Positions 20,936 through 29,907 of a DNA stretch of 64,000 nucleotides are shown here, piece by piece (the stretch's first letter is position 1; every line of letters begins with the position of its first letter). The notes beneath the pieces were generated by a model. It saw nothing but the letters and a program-made list of their open reading frames with translations, searched no databases and was not told where the DNA came from. Source of the DNA: Nocardiopsis sp. CC223A (GTDB lineage Bacteria > Actinomycetota > Actinomycetes > Streptosporangiales > Streptosporangiaceae); NCBI RefSeq assembly GCF_030766825.1, contig NZ_JASFDV010000027.1, positions 1-64,000 of the forward strand, read 5' to 3'. A program made the position numbers and the translations under genes.

Positions 20936-21883
20936 TCAGGCGGGCGGGGTGAAGGCACGGGTGCGGGTGAGCCCCGCGGCCCGGCCCTTGCCCGCGATGA
21001 CCAGGGCCATCTTGCGGGACGCCTCGTCCAGCATCTCCTCGCCGAGCATGACGGCGCCGCGTCGCTCCACCCCGGTGGCGTGGGCGTAGGCGTCCAGGAT
21101 GAGCTCGGCGTGGTCGTAGTCCTCCTGGGAGGGTGCGAAGGCCTCGTTGGCGGCCTCGACCTGGAGCGGGTGCAGCACCCACTTGCCGTCGAAGCCCAGG
21201 GCCGCGGTGCGCCCGGCGGCGCGGCGGAACGCGTCCACGTCGCGGATCTGGAGGTAGGGGCCGTCGACGGCCTGGAGCCCGTGGGCGCGGGCGGCGGTGA
21301 GGATGCGCATGAGGACGTAGTGGTAGGCGTCGCCGGTGTCGTAGCCCGGCGGCTGCTCGCCCACGACCAGGGTCTTCATGTTGAGGGAGGCCATGAAGTC
21401 GGCCGGCCCGTACACCAGGGTCTCCAGGCGCGGGGAGGCGGCGGCGATCTCCTCCACCCGGGTCAGCCCCCCGGCGTCCTCGATCTGGGCCTCGATGCCG
21501 ATCCGGCCCACCGGCAGGCCGACGGCGCGCTCGATCTGGGTGAGGAGGGTGTCCAGCCACTGGACGTCGCGGGCGGCCGTGACCTTGGGCAGCACCAGGG
21601 CGTCCAGGTTCGCGCCCGCGCCCTCCACCACCTCGATGACGTCCCGGTAGGCCCAGGCGGTGGTGGCGTCGTTGACCCGGACGGTGCGGACCTTCTCCCC
21701 CCAGCCGCCGTCGTTCAGGGCGGCGACCACGGTGGCGCGGGCGGTCTCCTTCTCGGCGGGGGCGACCGCGTCCTCCAGGTCGAGGAAGAAGGCGTCGACG
21801 TCCAGGCCGCGCGCTTTCTCCACGAACCGGGGGTTGGACCCCGGCACCGCGAGCACCGACCGTCGCGCCCTGAGCCCGCCCAT
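20936..21883 (-). CDS. HpcH/HpaI-family aldolase, CitE/malyl-CoA-lyase-like
   Basis: A 315-residue TIM-barrel lyase of the CitE superfamily. It opens RSVLAVPGSNPRFVEKARGLD and continues with FLDLEDAVAPAEKETAR, the segment carrying Mg-binding acidic residues. Later family landmarks are LPKV, IGIEAQIEDAGGL and YGPADFMASL. No CitD or CitF partner is encoded nearby, so it is not part of a citrate lyase complex; it more likely handles malyl-, methylmalyl- or citramalyl-CoA. The start is the ATG at 21883 with GGGGGAG upstream; the long open frame beyond it is a shadow of the molybdoenzyme. Substrate unproven. Confidence 0.85.
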   Translation of the reverse strand: MGGLRARRSVLAVPGSNPRFVEKARGLDVDAFFLDLEDAVAPAEKETARATVVAALNDGGWGEKVRTVRVNDATTAWAYRDVIEVVEGAGANLDALVLPKVTAARDVQWLDTLLTQIERAVGLPVGRIGIEAQIEDAGGLTRVEEIAAASPRLETLVYGPADFMASLNMKTLVVGEQPPGYDTGDAYHYVLMRILTAARAHGLQAVDGPYLQIRDVDAFRRAAGRTAALGFDGKWVLHPLQVEAANEAFAPSQEDYDHAELILDAYAHATGVERRGAVMLGEEMLDEASRKMALVIAGKGRAAGLTRTRAFTPPA

Positions 21884-21997
21884 GCCACTCCCCCTGTCGT
21901 CCGACACGTCCCACGTGGTGCGGGGCCCATCATGGCATCCCCGCGTGCATAGAGTGGGACGGGGCCCGCGGGTCCCCAGAACCGGGAGGAGCCGCCG

Positions 21998-24325
21998 ATG
22001 TCCACCACGTCGTACCCGACCAGCGCCCACTGGGGCAGCTACCGGGTCCTGGTCCGCGACGACCGGGTGGTGGGGGTGCGGCCGGACCCGGACGACCCGG
22101 CACCGTCCCCCGTCATGGAGAACACCCCGGGCGCCCAGCACCACGCGTCGCGGGTGGCCCGGCCCGCCGTGCGGCGGCGCTGGCTGGAGCACGGGCCCGG
22201 GCCCGACCCGCGCCGGGGCGATCCCGACGACGAGTACGTCGAGGTGGGCTGGGACCGGGTGCTGGACCTGCTCGCCGCGGAGCTGGACCGGGTGCGCACC
22301 GCCCACGGGAACGCGGCGATCTACGGCGGGTCCTACGGCTGGGGCAGCTCCGGGCGGGTGCACCACGCGCAGAGCCAGCTGCACCGGTTCCTCAACGGCA
22401 TCGGCGGGTACACGCGCTCGCGGACGACCTACAGCCACGGCGCGGTGGAGACCCTGTTCCCGCGCATCATCGGCACCCCGGCCGCCAACCGGCTGCTGCA
22501 CCGGGCCCCCTCGTGGGAGGTGATCCGGGAGCACACCGACCTGGTGGTGACCTTCGGCGGGCTGCGGGTCTCCAACATGTGGATGGCCTCGGGCGGGCGG
22601 GCCGCGCAGACCGCCGGGCCGTCGATGCGGGCGGCCGCCGACGCGGGGGTGGGGTTCGTGTCGCTGTCGCCGCTGCGCGACGACACCCCCGACGACGTCA
22701 AGGCCGAGTGGGTGCCGCTGCGGCCGGGCACCGACACGGCGGTGCTGCTGGCGCTCATGCACGTGCTGTTCACCGAGGGCCTGGCCGACCTCGCGTTCCT
22801 GGACCGGTACACCGAGGGCGCCGACGTGGTGCGCTCCTACGTGCTGGGCGGGCGCGACGAGCGCGGGGACCGCCCCGGCCTGCCCCGCACCCCCGAGTGG
22901 GCGGAGCGGATCAGCGGGGTGCCCGCGGCCGACATCCGGGAGCTGGCCCGGCGGATGGCGCGGGGGCGGACCCTGGTCAACGTGGGCTGGTCGGTGCAGC
23001 GCGCCCGGTACGGCGAGCAGCCGCTGTGGGCGGGGCTGGCGCTGGCCTGCTGCCTGGGACAGGTGGGCCTGCCGGGCGGCGGGTTCGCGTCGGGGTACGG
23101 GTCGATGGGCAACTACGGCGGCGGGTCGACGCCGCTGGGGCTGCCGGTGATGCCGCAGGGCGACAACGCGGTCAAGGACTTCATCCCGGTGGCGCGGGTG
23201 TCGGACATGCTGCTGCACCCGGGCGAGGCGTACCACTACGACGGCCAGGAGCGGCGCTACCCGGACATCCGGCTCGTCTACTGGGCGGGCGGCAACCCGT
23301 TCCACCACCACCAGGACCTGGCCCGGCTGACCCGGGCGTTCGGGCGGCCGGAGACCGTGGTGGTGCACGAGACGCACTGGACGGCGACGGCCCGGCACGC
23401 CGACATCGTCATCCCGTCCACCACCGTGCTGGAGCGCGACGACCTCACCGCCAGCCGGGGCGACCTCAGCCTGCGGGCGATGCCGCGGGCGGTGCCGCCG
23501 CACGGGGAGGCGCGCGACGAGTACGACACCTACGCCGACCTGGCCGAGCGCCTGGGCGTGCGGGAGGCGTTCACCGAGGGGCGCACCTCCGCCGACTGGA
23601 TGCGGGAGATCTACCGGCGGTGGCGCTCGCTGGTGACGCGGCGCGGCCTCCAGGCGCCGGAGTTCGACGCGTTCTGGGCGGCGGGCCGGGTGGAGATGCC
23701 GGGCCGGGTCGAGGACGAGGCGCTGCTGGGGGATTTCCGCGCCGACCCGGAGAAGAACGCGCTGCGCACGCCGAGCGGGCGGATCGAGCTGTACTCGGAG
23801 ACGATCGCGTCGTTCGGGTACGAGGACTGCCCGGGGCACCCGGTGTGGCTGCCGGGGCCGGTGCTGTCGGACCGGGGCGGGGAGTTCCCGCTGGTGCTGG
23901 TGGCCAACCAGCCGACCGGCCGCCTGCACGGCCAGCAGGACATGGGGGCGCACAGCATGCGCCAGAAGATCGACGGCCGCGCCCCGGTGCGCCTGCACCC
24001 GGCCGACGCCGCCGCCCTGCGGATCACCGACGGCGATCTCGTGCGCGTGGTCGGCCCGCGCGGCTCCTGCCTGGCCGGCGCGGTGCTCAGCGACGCCCTG
24101 CTGCCGGGGGTGGTCCAGCTGTCGACGGGTGCCTGGTACGACCCGTCCTCGACCGAGGCCACCTGTGTCCACGGCAACCCGAACGCCCTCATCTCCGACG
24201 AGGGCACCTCGTCGCTGAGCCAGGGCTGCACGGGCCAGCTCGCCCGCGTCCGCGTGGAGCGCTTCGAGGGCACCCCGCCGCCGGTCCGCGCCTTCGACCC
24301 GCCGCGGGGGACGACCCCGGCCTGA
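21998..24325 (+). CDS. molybdopterin-dependent oxidoreductase, BisC/DMSO-reductase family
   Basis: A 775-residue enzyme binding bis-MGD. The segment YGGSYGWGSSGRVHHAQSQL near residue 110 places a serine as the molybdenum ligand, as in DMSO, TMAO and biotin sulfoxide reductases. There is no N-terminal Fe-S cysteine cluster and no Tat signal, so it should be cytoplasmic, as BisC is. Further landmarks are NVGWSVQRARYGEQPLW, YGSMGNYGGGSTPLGLP and the C-terminal cofactor domain (LVLVANQPTGRLHGQQD). Reduction of biotin or methionine sulfoxide is inferred from the family. The ATG follows GGGAGGAG. The divergent neighbour is the CitE-like gene. Confidence 0.9.
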   Translation: MSTTSYPTSAHWGSYRVLVRDDRVVGVRPDPDDPAPSPVMENTPGAQHHASRVARPAVRRRWLEHGPGPDPRRGDPDDEYVEVGWDRVLDLLAAELDRVRTAHGNAAIYGGSYGWGSSGRVHHAQSQLHRFLNGIGGYTRSRTTYSHGAVETLFPRIIGTPAANRLLHRAPSWEVIREHTDLVVTFGGLRVSNMWMASGGRAAQTAGPSMRAAADAGVGFVSLSPLRDDTPDDVKAEWVPLRPGTDTAVLLALMHVLFTEGLADLAFLDRYTEGADVVRSYVLGGRDERGDRPGLPRTPEWAERISGVPAADIRELARRMARGRTLVNVGWSVQRARYGEQPLWAGLALACCLGQVGLPGGGFASGYGSMGNYGGGSTPLGLPVMPQGDNAVKDFIPVARVSDMLLHPGEAYHYDGQERRYPDIRLVYWAGGNPFHHHQDLARLTRAFGRPETVVVHETHWTATARHADIVIPSTTVLERDDLTASRGDLSLRAMPRAVPPHGEARDEYDTYADLAERLGVREAFTEGRTSADWMREIYRRWRSLVTRRGLQAPEFDAFWAAGRVEMPGRVEDEALLGDFRADPEKNALRTPSGRIELYSETIASFGYEDCPGHPVWLPGPVLSDRGGEFPLVLVANQPTGRLHGQQDMGAHSMRQKIDGRAPVRLHPADAAALRITDGDLVRVVGPRGSCLAGAVLSDALLPGVVQLSTGAWYDPSSTEATCVHGNPNALISDEGTSSLSQGCTGQLARVRVERFEGTPPPVRAFDPPRGTTPA

Positions 24326-24443
24326 CGGCCGGGCGGGGGCGCCCGAGCCCTGCCCGACCCCTGCGGGAGGCGACGTACGGACCGGCGCACGAGGGGAGAA
24401 CGGGGCCGCGACCCCCGGCCGCCCTCCGCCCGGCCCCCGCGGG

Positions 24444-25223
24444 TCAGCCGCGCACGTGCAGGCCGAAACCCGTGCGGCCCGCGGGCTCCAGCCCCTCCTT
24501 CAGGTGCAGCGAGGGGATCTCGTAGTCGCCGAAGTTCTGCCGACGGAACGGGATCGGCTCCGTCGTCTCCAGGGTGAGCAGGCGCTGCTCCCAGGCCTTG
24601 GCGGCGTCGGCGTAGTCCGCCTCGGTCATCCGGTCGGTGCCGTGGAGCACGAACGGCGGCAGCGGCTCGATGCCCGGGTAGTAGAGGATGCCGTGGTGGA
24701 TCGGGAACAGCAGGTCGTCGATGGGGCCGTTGATCCCGCGGGCGGCGTAGTGCGACTCCGGGCCGCCGACCGTCACCGACACCAGGGCCCTGCGGCCCGC
24801 CAGCGTGCCCTCGCCGAAGCGCTCGCCGTACCTGGTGTCGCTGTGCTCGCCGACCCCGTAGGCGAAGTGGTAGGTGAACACCCGGTCCACCCACCCCTTG
24901 AGGATCGCGGGCATGGTGTACCACCACAGCGGGAACTGGAGGATGATCATGTCGGCCCACAGGAGCTTCTCCTGCTCGGCGCGGACGTCCGCGGTGAGCT
25001 CCCCGGCGTCGAAGGCCAGGCCCGAGTCCCGGGCGACCCTGAGCGGCCGCGACGCGTGCGGGCCGTAGTCCGCGGCGTCCACGGCGGCCTTCCAGTCCAT
25101 GGCGTAGAGATCGCTCACCCGCACCTCGTGCCCGGCGGCCTCCAGGGTGGTCACCGCGAGGTCCTTCAGCGAACCGTTGAGCGACCGCGGCTCGGGGTGG
25201 GCGTAGACGATCAGCGTCTTCAT
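24444..25223 (-). CDS. NAD(P)H dehydrogenase (quinone)-type flavoprotein
   Basis: A 259-residue flavodoxin-fold oxidoreductase of the NQO1/MdaB group. The FMN/FAD phosphate-binding start is KTLIVYAHPEPRSLNGSLK, and ILQFPLWWYTMPAILKGWVDRVF is the family's central motif, followed by GRRALVSVTVGGPE. It should transfer hydride from NAD(P)H to quinones or similar acceptors in the cytoplasm. The ATG follows GGAG 5 bases upstream. It diverges from an HTH regulator at 25362, an arrangement in which the regulator often controls the reductase. Confidence 0.9.
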   Translation of the reverse strand: MKTLIVYAHPEPRSLNGSLKDLAVTTLEAAGHEVRVSDLYAMDWKAAVDAADYGPHASRPLRVARDSGLAFDAGELTADVRAEQEKLLWADMIILQFPLWWYTMPAILKGWVDRVFTYHFAYGVGEHSDTRYGERFGEGTLAGRRALVSVTVGGPESHYAARGINGPIDDLLFPIHHGILYYPGIEPLPPFVLHGTDRMTEADYADAAKAWEQRLLTLETTEPIPFRRQNFGDYEIPSLHLKEGLEPAGRTGFGLHVRG

Positions 25224-25361
25224 GGGGACTCCTTCGGGTCGGATGCCTCCGATTCTGGGAGCCGCGGCGCCCGGTGTTCAGGGGCGCCGCTTCCGTCGGA
25301 CCGGACTTCCTGGTAACGACAGGGCCACCCTCGCGGGTACCGTCGCGGCGATACTGGGGGC
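25224..25361. promoter_or_regulatory. divergent promoter region of the quinone reductase and its HTH regulator
   Basis: A 138-bp gap between divergent starts. It must hold both promoters and probably the regulator's binding site. I do not see a clear palindrome and make no box assignment. Confidence 0.35.
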
Positions 25362-26213
25362 ATGGACGATCTCGCGGGTTTCCTCAGGACCCGGCGCTCC
25401 CGGGTCGACCCGGCGGGCCTGGGCATTGCGACCGACAGCCGCCGACGGGTGGCGGGACTGCGCCGGGAGGAGGTCGCGCACCTGTCCGGGGTCAGCGTCG
25501 ACTACTACGTGCGGCTGGAGCAGGGCCGCGCGACACAGCCCTCCGAGCAGGTGCTCGACGCGCTCGCCCGGGTCCTGGGCCTGGACGGGACCGAGCGCGG
25601 GCACCTGTACCGCCTGGCCCGGCAGCCGCGCCGCCGCGCGAAGGCGCCGAGCGGGCGGCGGGTGCGGCCGGAGCTGCTGCGGGTCCTGGACCTGGTCGTC
25701 GGCGCACCCGCGCTGGTCATGAACCACCGCATGGACGTGCTCGCCGGGAACCGGCTGACGGAGCTCCTCTACGGTCGGCCGCTGCGGGGGCTGAACACCG
25801 CCCGGCACATCTTCCTGGAGGAGGACGAGCGCGGCCTGTACGCGGAATGGGAGACCTGCACCCTCGACGCGGTCGGCCACCTGCGCCTGGCCGCGGGCCG
25901 GTACCCCGACGACCCCCGCCTGTCCTCACTGGTGGGGGAACTGGCGGTGGGCAGCGAGCGGTTCCGCCGGCTCTGGGCACGGGCGGACGTGCGCGCCCGC
26001 ACCCACGGCGTCAAGGCGTACCGGCACCCGCTGGTGGGGCTGCTGGAGCTGCACCAGGAGAACTTCTCGCTGCCGGACGAGTCCGGCATGGAGCTGCTGG
26101 TGCTGTCCGCCGCACCCGGCAGCCCCACCGAGGACGGGCTGCGCCTGCTCGCGAGCCTGGACACGGACGGTGGTGCGGCGCGTTCCGCGGAGCGGGCCCG
26201 GGACCGCGGGTGA
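25362..26213 (+). CDS. XRE-family regulator with MmyB-like ligand domain
   Basis: A 283-residue transcriptional regulator. Residues 1-75 form an XRE helix-turn-helix: LAGFLRTRRSRVDPAGLG, then GLRREEVAHLSGVSVDYYVRLEQGR. Residues 100-265 are the MmyB-like ligand-binding domain (LLRVLDLVVGAPALVMNHRMDVLAGN, and later HPLVGLLELHQENFSLPDESGMELLVLSA). Relatives typically repress a divergent oxidoreductase gene and are released by an aromatic or fatty ligand; the divergent quinone reductase fits. The ATG has GGGGG upstream. Ligand unknown. Confidence 0.9.
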   Translation: MDDLAGFLRTRRSRVDPAGLGIATDSRRRVAGLRREEVAHLSGVSVDYYVRLEQGRATQPSEQVLDALARVLGLDGTERGHLYRLARQPRRRAKAPSGRRVRPELLRVLDLVVGAPALVMNHRMDVLAGNRLTELLYGRPLRGLNTARHIFLEEDERGLYAEWETCTLDAVGHLRLAAGRYPDDPRLSSLVGELAVGSERFRRLWARADVRARTHGVKAYRHPLVGLLELHQENFSLPDESGMELLVLSAAPGSPTEDGLRLLASLDTDGGAARSAERARDRG

Positions 26214-26286
26214 TCCGGCGGCGCCGGTCCGCGGGCGGGAACCGCCCCCGGCGCCCGGACGCGGCGGACGGGAGGTGCGGGACCAC

Positions 26287-26500
26287 GCCGGGCATCGGTG
26301 CCGTGAGCCGAAGCGGCAGGCCCCCCTCACCGCGCCCCCACCCGTACAGGCAGGACGGCCCGGCATCCCACCGGTCCGCCCGAAGCACGGACCCGCACCG
26401 GGCATCGGTGCCGGAAGCCGAAACGACAGGCCCCTCACCGCGCCCCCACCCGTACAGGCAGAACGACCCGGCATCCCACCGGTCTACCCGGCGACCGTGT
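26287..26500. repeat. imperfect tandem duplication of about 109 bp
   Basis: Two copies starting GGCATCGGTGCCG at 26291 and 26401 share CCCCTCACCGCGCCCCCACC, CGTACAGGCAG and CATCCCACCGGT, with offsets of 108-110 bases. The right copy runs over the stop codon of the leftward gene ending at 26484. The rest of the gap 26214-26483 between the convergent genes shows no gene. Confidence 0.75.
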
Positions 26501-26912
26501 ACAGCGCGAACCCGAACACCCCGGCCACCCAGGTCCACAGCAGGCAGAACGCCGCGTGGGCGAGGGTGCGCAGCGGGTCGCCCCGCCAGAGGGAGGGCGA
26601 GAAGTAGGCGAACTGGAACAGCCAGCGCAGCGACCAGAACACGGTCTCGGCGGCCAGCACGGCGGTACCCAGACGCCCGCCGGACAGGAGGTCGGGCGCC
26701 AGCAGCAGCGGAAGGGCGCCCAGCAGCACGCAGGTCGCGCCGATGAAGAAGAAGTGCGCTCCCGCGACCTGTCGGGCCGGGTCGGCCATCCGCGCGACCT
26801 GGGACGGCCAGTCGATCAGCCTCGGCAGCACCAGGTGGAACACCCCGAGCGCGACCAGGACCGCCCCCACCGCGTGCAGCTGGCCCTGGACCGAGAAGAG
26901 CGCGCCGGTCAC
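26484..26912 (-). CDS. small four-helix membrane protein, last gene of a five-gene operon
   Basis: A 142-residue hydrophobic protein that I do not recognise. Four membrane helices are apparent: LHAVGAVLVALGVFHLVL, FFFIGATCVLLGALPLLLA, LGTAVLAAETVFWSLRWLFQFAYF and LAHAAFCLLWTWVAGVFGFAL. The GTG start overlaps the stop of the methyltransferase upstream by 4 bases (GTGA), so it is translated with the operon 29761-26484. Function unknown. Confidence 0.8.
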   Translation of the reverse strand: MTGALFSVQGQLHAVGAVLVALGVFHLVLPRLIDWPSQVARMADPARQVAGAHFFFIGATCVLLGALPLLLAPDLLSGGRLGTAVLAAETVFWSLRWLFQFAYFSPSLWRGDPLRTLAHAAFCLLWTWVAGVFGFALYTVAG

Positions 26913-27679
26913 CGTGGCGGCCTCACGAAGACGAACACCGTGACCAGACCGGCCAGCCGCCGTTCCGAAACCGGGCGCAGACCGGCGTCGTGCGCGGTCC
27001 GCAGCCACCGCGACCGGGGCATGAAGTGTTCGGCCCCGGGGCCGTAGACGGCGATGTTGGCGAGGTCGCGGCAGTGTTCGACCAGCACGAGCGCGCCGCC
27101 GGGACGCAGGACGCGCGCCACCTCCCCGAAGGCCGCCGACCGGTCCGCCGCGCGTCGCAGCTCGTGCAGGGCGAAGGGGGCGATGACGGTGTCCGTCGAG
27201 GCGTCCCGTGCGGGGAGCGCATACGGCGTGCACGCCACCGTTCCCGGCCGGGGCGGCACCCTGCGGCGGGCGCGGCGCAGCGACGGCTCCACGACCGGGA
27301 GCGCGTCGTACAGGTCCGCGACGGTCTGCTCGCACCCGGGGTGCCGTGCGCCGATGGGTCCGCTCGCCTCGTCCAGGCCCGACGACACCACCAGGTGGCG
27401 CCCCGGGCCGTCGGGGTGCCCGGCCGCGGCCAGGGCGGGGGCGAGCCAGGTCCAGTCGTGCAGGGGTGAGCGGTCGTAGACGGCGTGGGAGGCCGCGAGC
27501 GAGGCAGCGGTCCACCACGCGCCCGCACCTGCGGCCGTCAGGGCGGCGGCGCGCGGGACCCCCCGCAGGCGCCGCCCCGCCAGTGCCCCGCCGACGGCCA
27601 CGGCGGTGCCCGCGAGGTACATGGGCCAGTTGTAGGCGATGACGTGGTGCGCCCCGGAGGGGGCCGGTCGGCGGCTCAT
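26909..27679 (-). CDS. membrane-anchored SAM-dependent methyltransferase
   Basis: A 256-residue class I methyltransferase-like protein with an unusual N-terminus: two hydrophobic segments (about 16-36 and 42-64), so the catalytic part is tethered to the membrane. The methyltransferase core has DTVIAPFALHELRRAADRSAAFGEVARVLRPGGALVLVEHC. The canonical glycine-rich SAM loop is replaced by RHLVVSSGLDEASGP, so cofactor use is probable rather than certain. The ATG at 27679 overlaps the upstream stop by 4 bases; a longer frame to 27721 is not needed. It may modify a lipid or small molecule made by its operon partners. Confidence 0.75.
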   Translation of the reverse strand: MSRRPAPSGAHHVIAYNWPMYLAGTAVAVGGALAGRRLRGVPRAAALTAAGAGAWWTAASLAASHAVYDRSPLHDWTWLAPALAAAGHPDGPGRHLVVSSGLDEASGPIGARHPGCEQTVADLYDALPVVEPSLRRARRRVPPRPGTVACTPYALPARDASTDTVIAPFALHELRRAADRSAAFGEVARVLRPGGALVLVEHCRDLANIAVYGPGAEHFMPRSRWLRTAHDAGLRPVSERRLAGLVTVFVFVRPPR

Positions 27680-28464
27680 CCCCGCGCTCCCGCCGGGGTC
27701 ACGAGTCGGCCGGGGTGCCATCCGTAGTCCACGTCCGCGACGTGGAAGGCGTTGGCCAGGACGGGTTCGGTCCCGTGGAAGGGGCCGTGGCGGAAGAACG
27801 TCAGCCGCTCCACGTCCACCGCCACCGGGCGCGGCTCCCAGCTCGTCCGCAGTGCCTTGACCACCAGCACGCCGCCGCTGCGCGGGTCGTGTTCAAAGGT
27901 GTAGGGCAGCGGCCCGGCGAAGCGGCGCGCGTCCCGCAGGGTGGCGAAGGGGGACCCGTCCGGGAGGGGTGCCGTGCCTGTGTCCAGCGCCGCGCCGACC
28001 CGGAGGTCGGCCCGCCCGTCGGGCGAGCGCACCGCGACCTCCAACCGGTCACCGACCCGGCGCGTACCGAGGGTCGCGCGCTCGTACCCGTAGCGGGTCA
28101 GGAGCGTGCCCGCCGCGGCCAGCAGAGGGCTCGACGTCTGGCTGCGCAGGATGCGCAGGCCACGCAGGGTGCGCGTCCCGTCCGTCGCGGTGCGCTCCAC
28201 CGGGAGGCGGGCGAAGACGCGGTAGCCGGTCATCACCTGGTCGGCCCCCAGGGACGGGGCCAGGAAGGCCGGGCGCAGCGCGCGCAGTGACACCGCGGCG
28301 ACCGCGGCGAACCCGTGTTCGGTGCCGTCGGGGGCGCGGTAGGTGTCCAGCTCCAGGCCCGGGGTGAGCAGGGGGCGCAGAACATGCGGGGGGAAGGCGT
28401 AGGTGAGCACCAGCGAGTCGGTGAAGTGCGCGCGCATCGGCAGGGGGTGCTGCCGGATTCTCAT
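27676..28464 (-). CDS. DUF2071-family protein (acetoacetate-decarboxylase-like fold)
   Basis: A 262-residue protein resembling DUF2071, with landmarks LVLTYAFPPHVLRPLLTPGLELD, the GFAAVAAVSLRALRP strand and HVADVDYGWHPGRL at the C-terminus. The family shares a fold with acetoacetate decarboxylase, but no reaction is established, and I do not claim one. The ATG at 28464 overlaps the stop of the DUF3419-like gene by 4 bases. It is the third gene of the five-gene coupled operon. Confidence 0.75.
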   Translation of the reverse strand: MRIRQHPLPMRAHFTDSLVLTYAFPPHVLRPLLTPGLELDTYRAPDGTEHGFAAVAAVSLRALRPAFLAPSLGADQVMTGYRVFARLPVERTATDGTRTLRGLRILRSQTSSPLLAAAGTLLTRYGYERATLGTRRVGDRLEVAVRSPDGRADLRVGAALDTGTAPLPDGSPFATLRDARRFAGPLPYTFEHDPRSGGVLVVKALRTSWEPRPVAVDVERLTFFRHGPFHGTEPVLANAFHVADVDYGWHPGRLVTPAGARG

Positions 28465-29369
28465 CGGGGACCTCCGACGGTCGTGACGTACAGGCTTCCC
28501 CACAGGGGGCAGCGTTCCGCGGCCGTTCGTGCGGCCGCGGCCGTCCCGGGCGCACCTCCCATGCTGCGCAGCACCGCGGTCCCGCCCGGCCGGACCGCTC
28601 GTTCGACGGCGGTGCGCAGCCGTCGGCGGTAGGCGGGGCCGGGCCCGTCCAGGACGTTGGACAGGGTCACCGCGTCGTAGCTGCGGGCGGGTACCGACTC
28701 CAGGTGTTCGGCGGCGTCGCCGAGCAGCCACCGCACCGGTCCGGGGCCCGGGGCGATGGGGTCCGCGGCCCGGTCGGCCAGCAGCGCCGCGAGGAGCGGG
28801 TTGTCGGTGTTCGGGTGGTGGGCGACGACGCGGGCGATCCGGGCGCGCAGCGCGGCGTCGAAGCGGGGCGGGACGACGTGGCGGAAACCGGGGGCGAGGG
28901 CCGCGGCGAGCACCCCGACGGGTCGGAGGGCCGTTCCCATGAGCAGTCGCAGACCGGGGCCGTCCAGGCGGGTGCGCCACCACGAGGACTGGACGCGGGG
29001 GTCGTCCAGGTCGAGGAAGGCGTCCAGGGAGGCGGGATGCCATGCGGGCAGGGCGAGGGCGGCGGCGCGGCGGCCCGCCGCGAGCATCCGCTCGGCGCTC
29101 CCGGTGACGGCGGGCGTCTCCCCGGCGAGGCGGGCGCGGGCGTAGGCGAGCTGGACGGGGTTGACGTCGATCGCCGTGACGTCGTACCCGGCTCGGGAGA
29201 GGGCGGCGGCGGTGTCCCCGGCCGAGGCGATGCACAGGACACGTGCGGGTGCTGCGGGGAAGGCCCGAACCTCCACGCGCGGGTCCTCGTACATGCGGCC
29301 GAAGAGGAGTCGTGGCCCGTGCCCGGGCAGGGCCAGGATGCGGCCCGCGGACCAGGGGTTATGGGTCAT
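28461..29369 (-). CDS. DUF3419 (BtaA-like) SAM-binding transferase
   Basis: A 302-residue protein with the DUF3419 signature: LLFGRMYEDPRVEVRAF, then RVLCIASAGDTAAALSRAG and VTAIDVNPVQLAYARARL, a SAM-binding fold. Later come HHPNTDNPLLAALL and SYDAVTLSNVLDGPG. In BtaA of betaine-lipid synthesis this family moves the aminocarboxypropyl group of SAM onto diacylglycerol; BtaA is longer (around 400 residues), so the same reaction is only a possibility. The ATG overlaps the DoxX-like stop by 4 bases. Confidence 0.75.
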   Translation of the reverse strand: MTHNPWSAGRILALPGHGPRLLFGRMYEDPRVEVRAFPAAPARVLCIASAGDTAAALSRAGYDVTAIDVNPVQLAYARARLAGETPAVTGSAERMLAAGRRAAALALPAWHPASLDAFLDLDDPRVQSSWWRTRLDGPGLRLLMGTALRPVGVLAAALAPGFRHVVPPRFDAALRARIARVVAHHPNTDNPLLAALLADRAADPIAPGPGPVRWLLGDAAEHLESVPARSYDAVTLSNVLDGPGPAYRRRLRTAVERAVRPGGTAVLRSMGGAPGTAAAARTAAERCPLWGSLYVTTVGGPR

Positions 29370-29761
29370 GTGCGCGCCCCGGAGTGGCGGGCGGCGACCA
29401 CCCAGGCCAGCGCGACGATCGCCAGGTTGGCGGTCAGCATACGGCCGGGTTCGTCGATGTTGCCGGGCGAGGCCAGGAGGCCACCGGCGTTGAAGAGGGC
29501 GATGAGCGCGGTCTGCACTGAGGCGGCCGCGTACGGCCGCCACCCCCACAGGACCCAGAGGCCGATAGCGGCCTCCGCCAGGCCGATTCCCAGCAGGAGC
29601 GGTGTGACCAGGGTGTCGGGGAGGAGGGGGAGGTCGGCGATGATCGCCCGGTGGTCGGCGCGGCCCGGCCAGACCTTGCACCAGAGGCCTTCGTAGAACC
29701 AGACCAGTGACAGGGCCGCCGCCGGGGCGAGGATTCGGACGTCCCTGGGGGGAGGGGTCAT
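29366..29761 (-). CDS. DoxX-like integral membrane protein
   Basis: A 131-residue protein with four membrane helices, starting with ILAPAAALSLVWFYEGLWCKVWPGR. The WFYEGLWCKV-type helix, the loop ending LVTPLLLGIGLAEAAIGLWVLWG and the NPGN-like ASPGNIDEPGRM loop resemble the DoxX-like family. It is the promoter-proximal gene of the operon 29761-26484 and ends in an ATGA overlap with the DUF3419 gene. The CRISPR array begins 147 bp upstream. Function in this setting unknown. Confidence 0.78.
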   Translation of the reverse strand: MTPPPRDVRILAPAAALSLVWFYEGLWCKVWPGRADHRAIIADLPLLPDTLVTPLLLGIGLAEAAIGLWVLWGWRPYAAASVQTALIALFNAGGLLASPGNIDEPGRMLTANLAIVALAWVVAARHSGART

Positions 29762-29907
29762 GGATTCATGGAATCACCTGTTGCGCGGAGGGCGCCTCCG
29801 GGGTCCGCTCGACGGTGCCCGGGACGGTGCGGGGTCGGCCCACCTGCGGGGATCGACTGAGACCTCGGCCCTGTCCGCCGACGGGCTCGGAGCGGCTCAT
29901 AGTGCGG

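Noticed and set aside
20936..24172. A 1078-codon frame ending as the CitE-like protein, apparently with a 760-residue N-terminal extension.
   Set aside because: Only the last 315 codons have family similarity and a ribosome site; the rest is antisense to the BisC-like gene.
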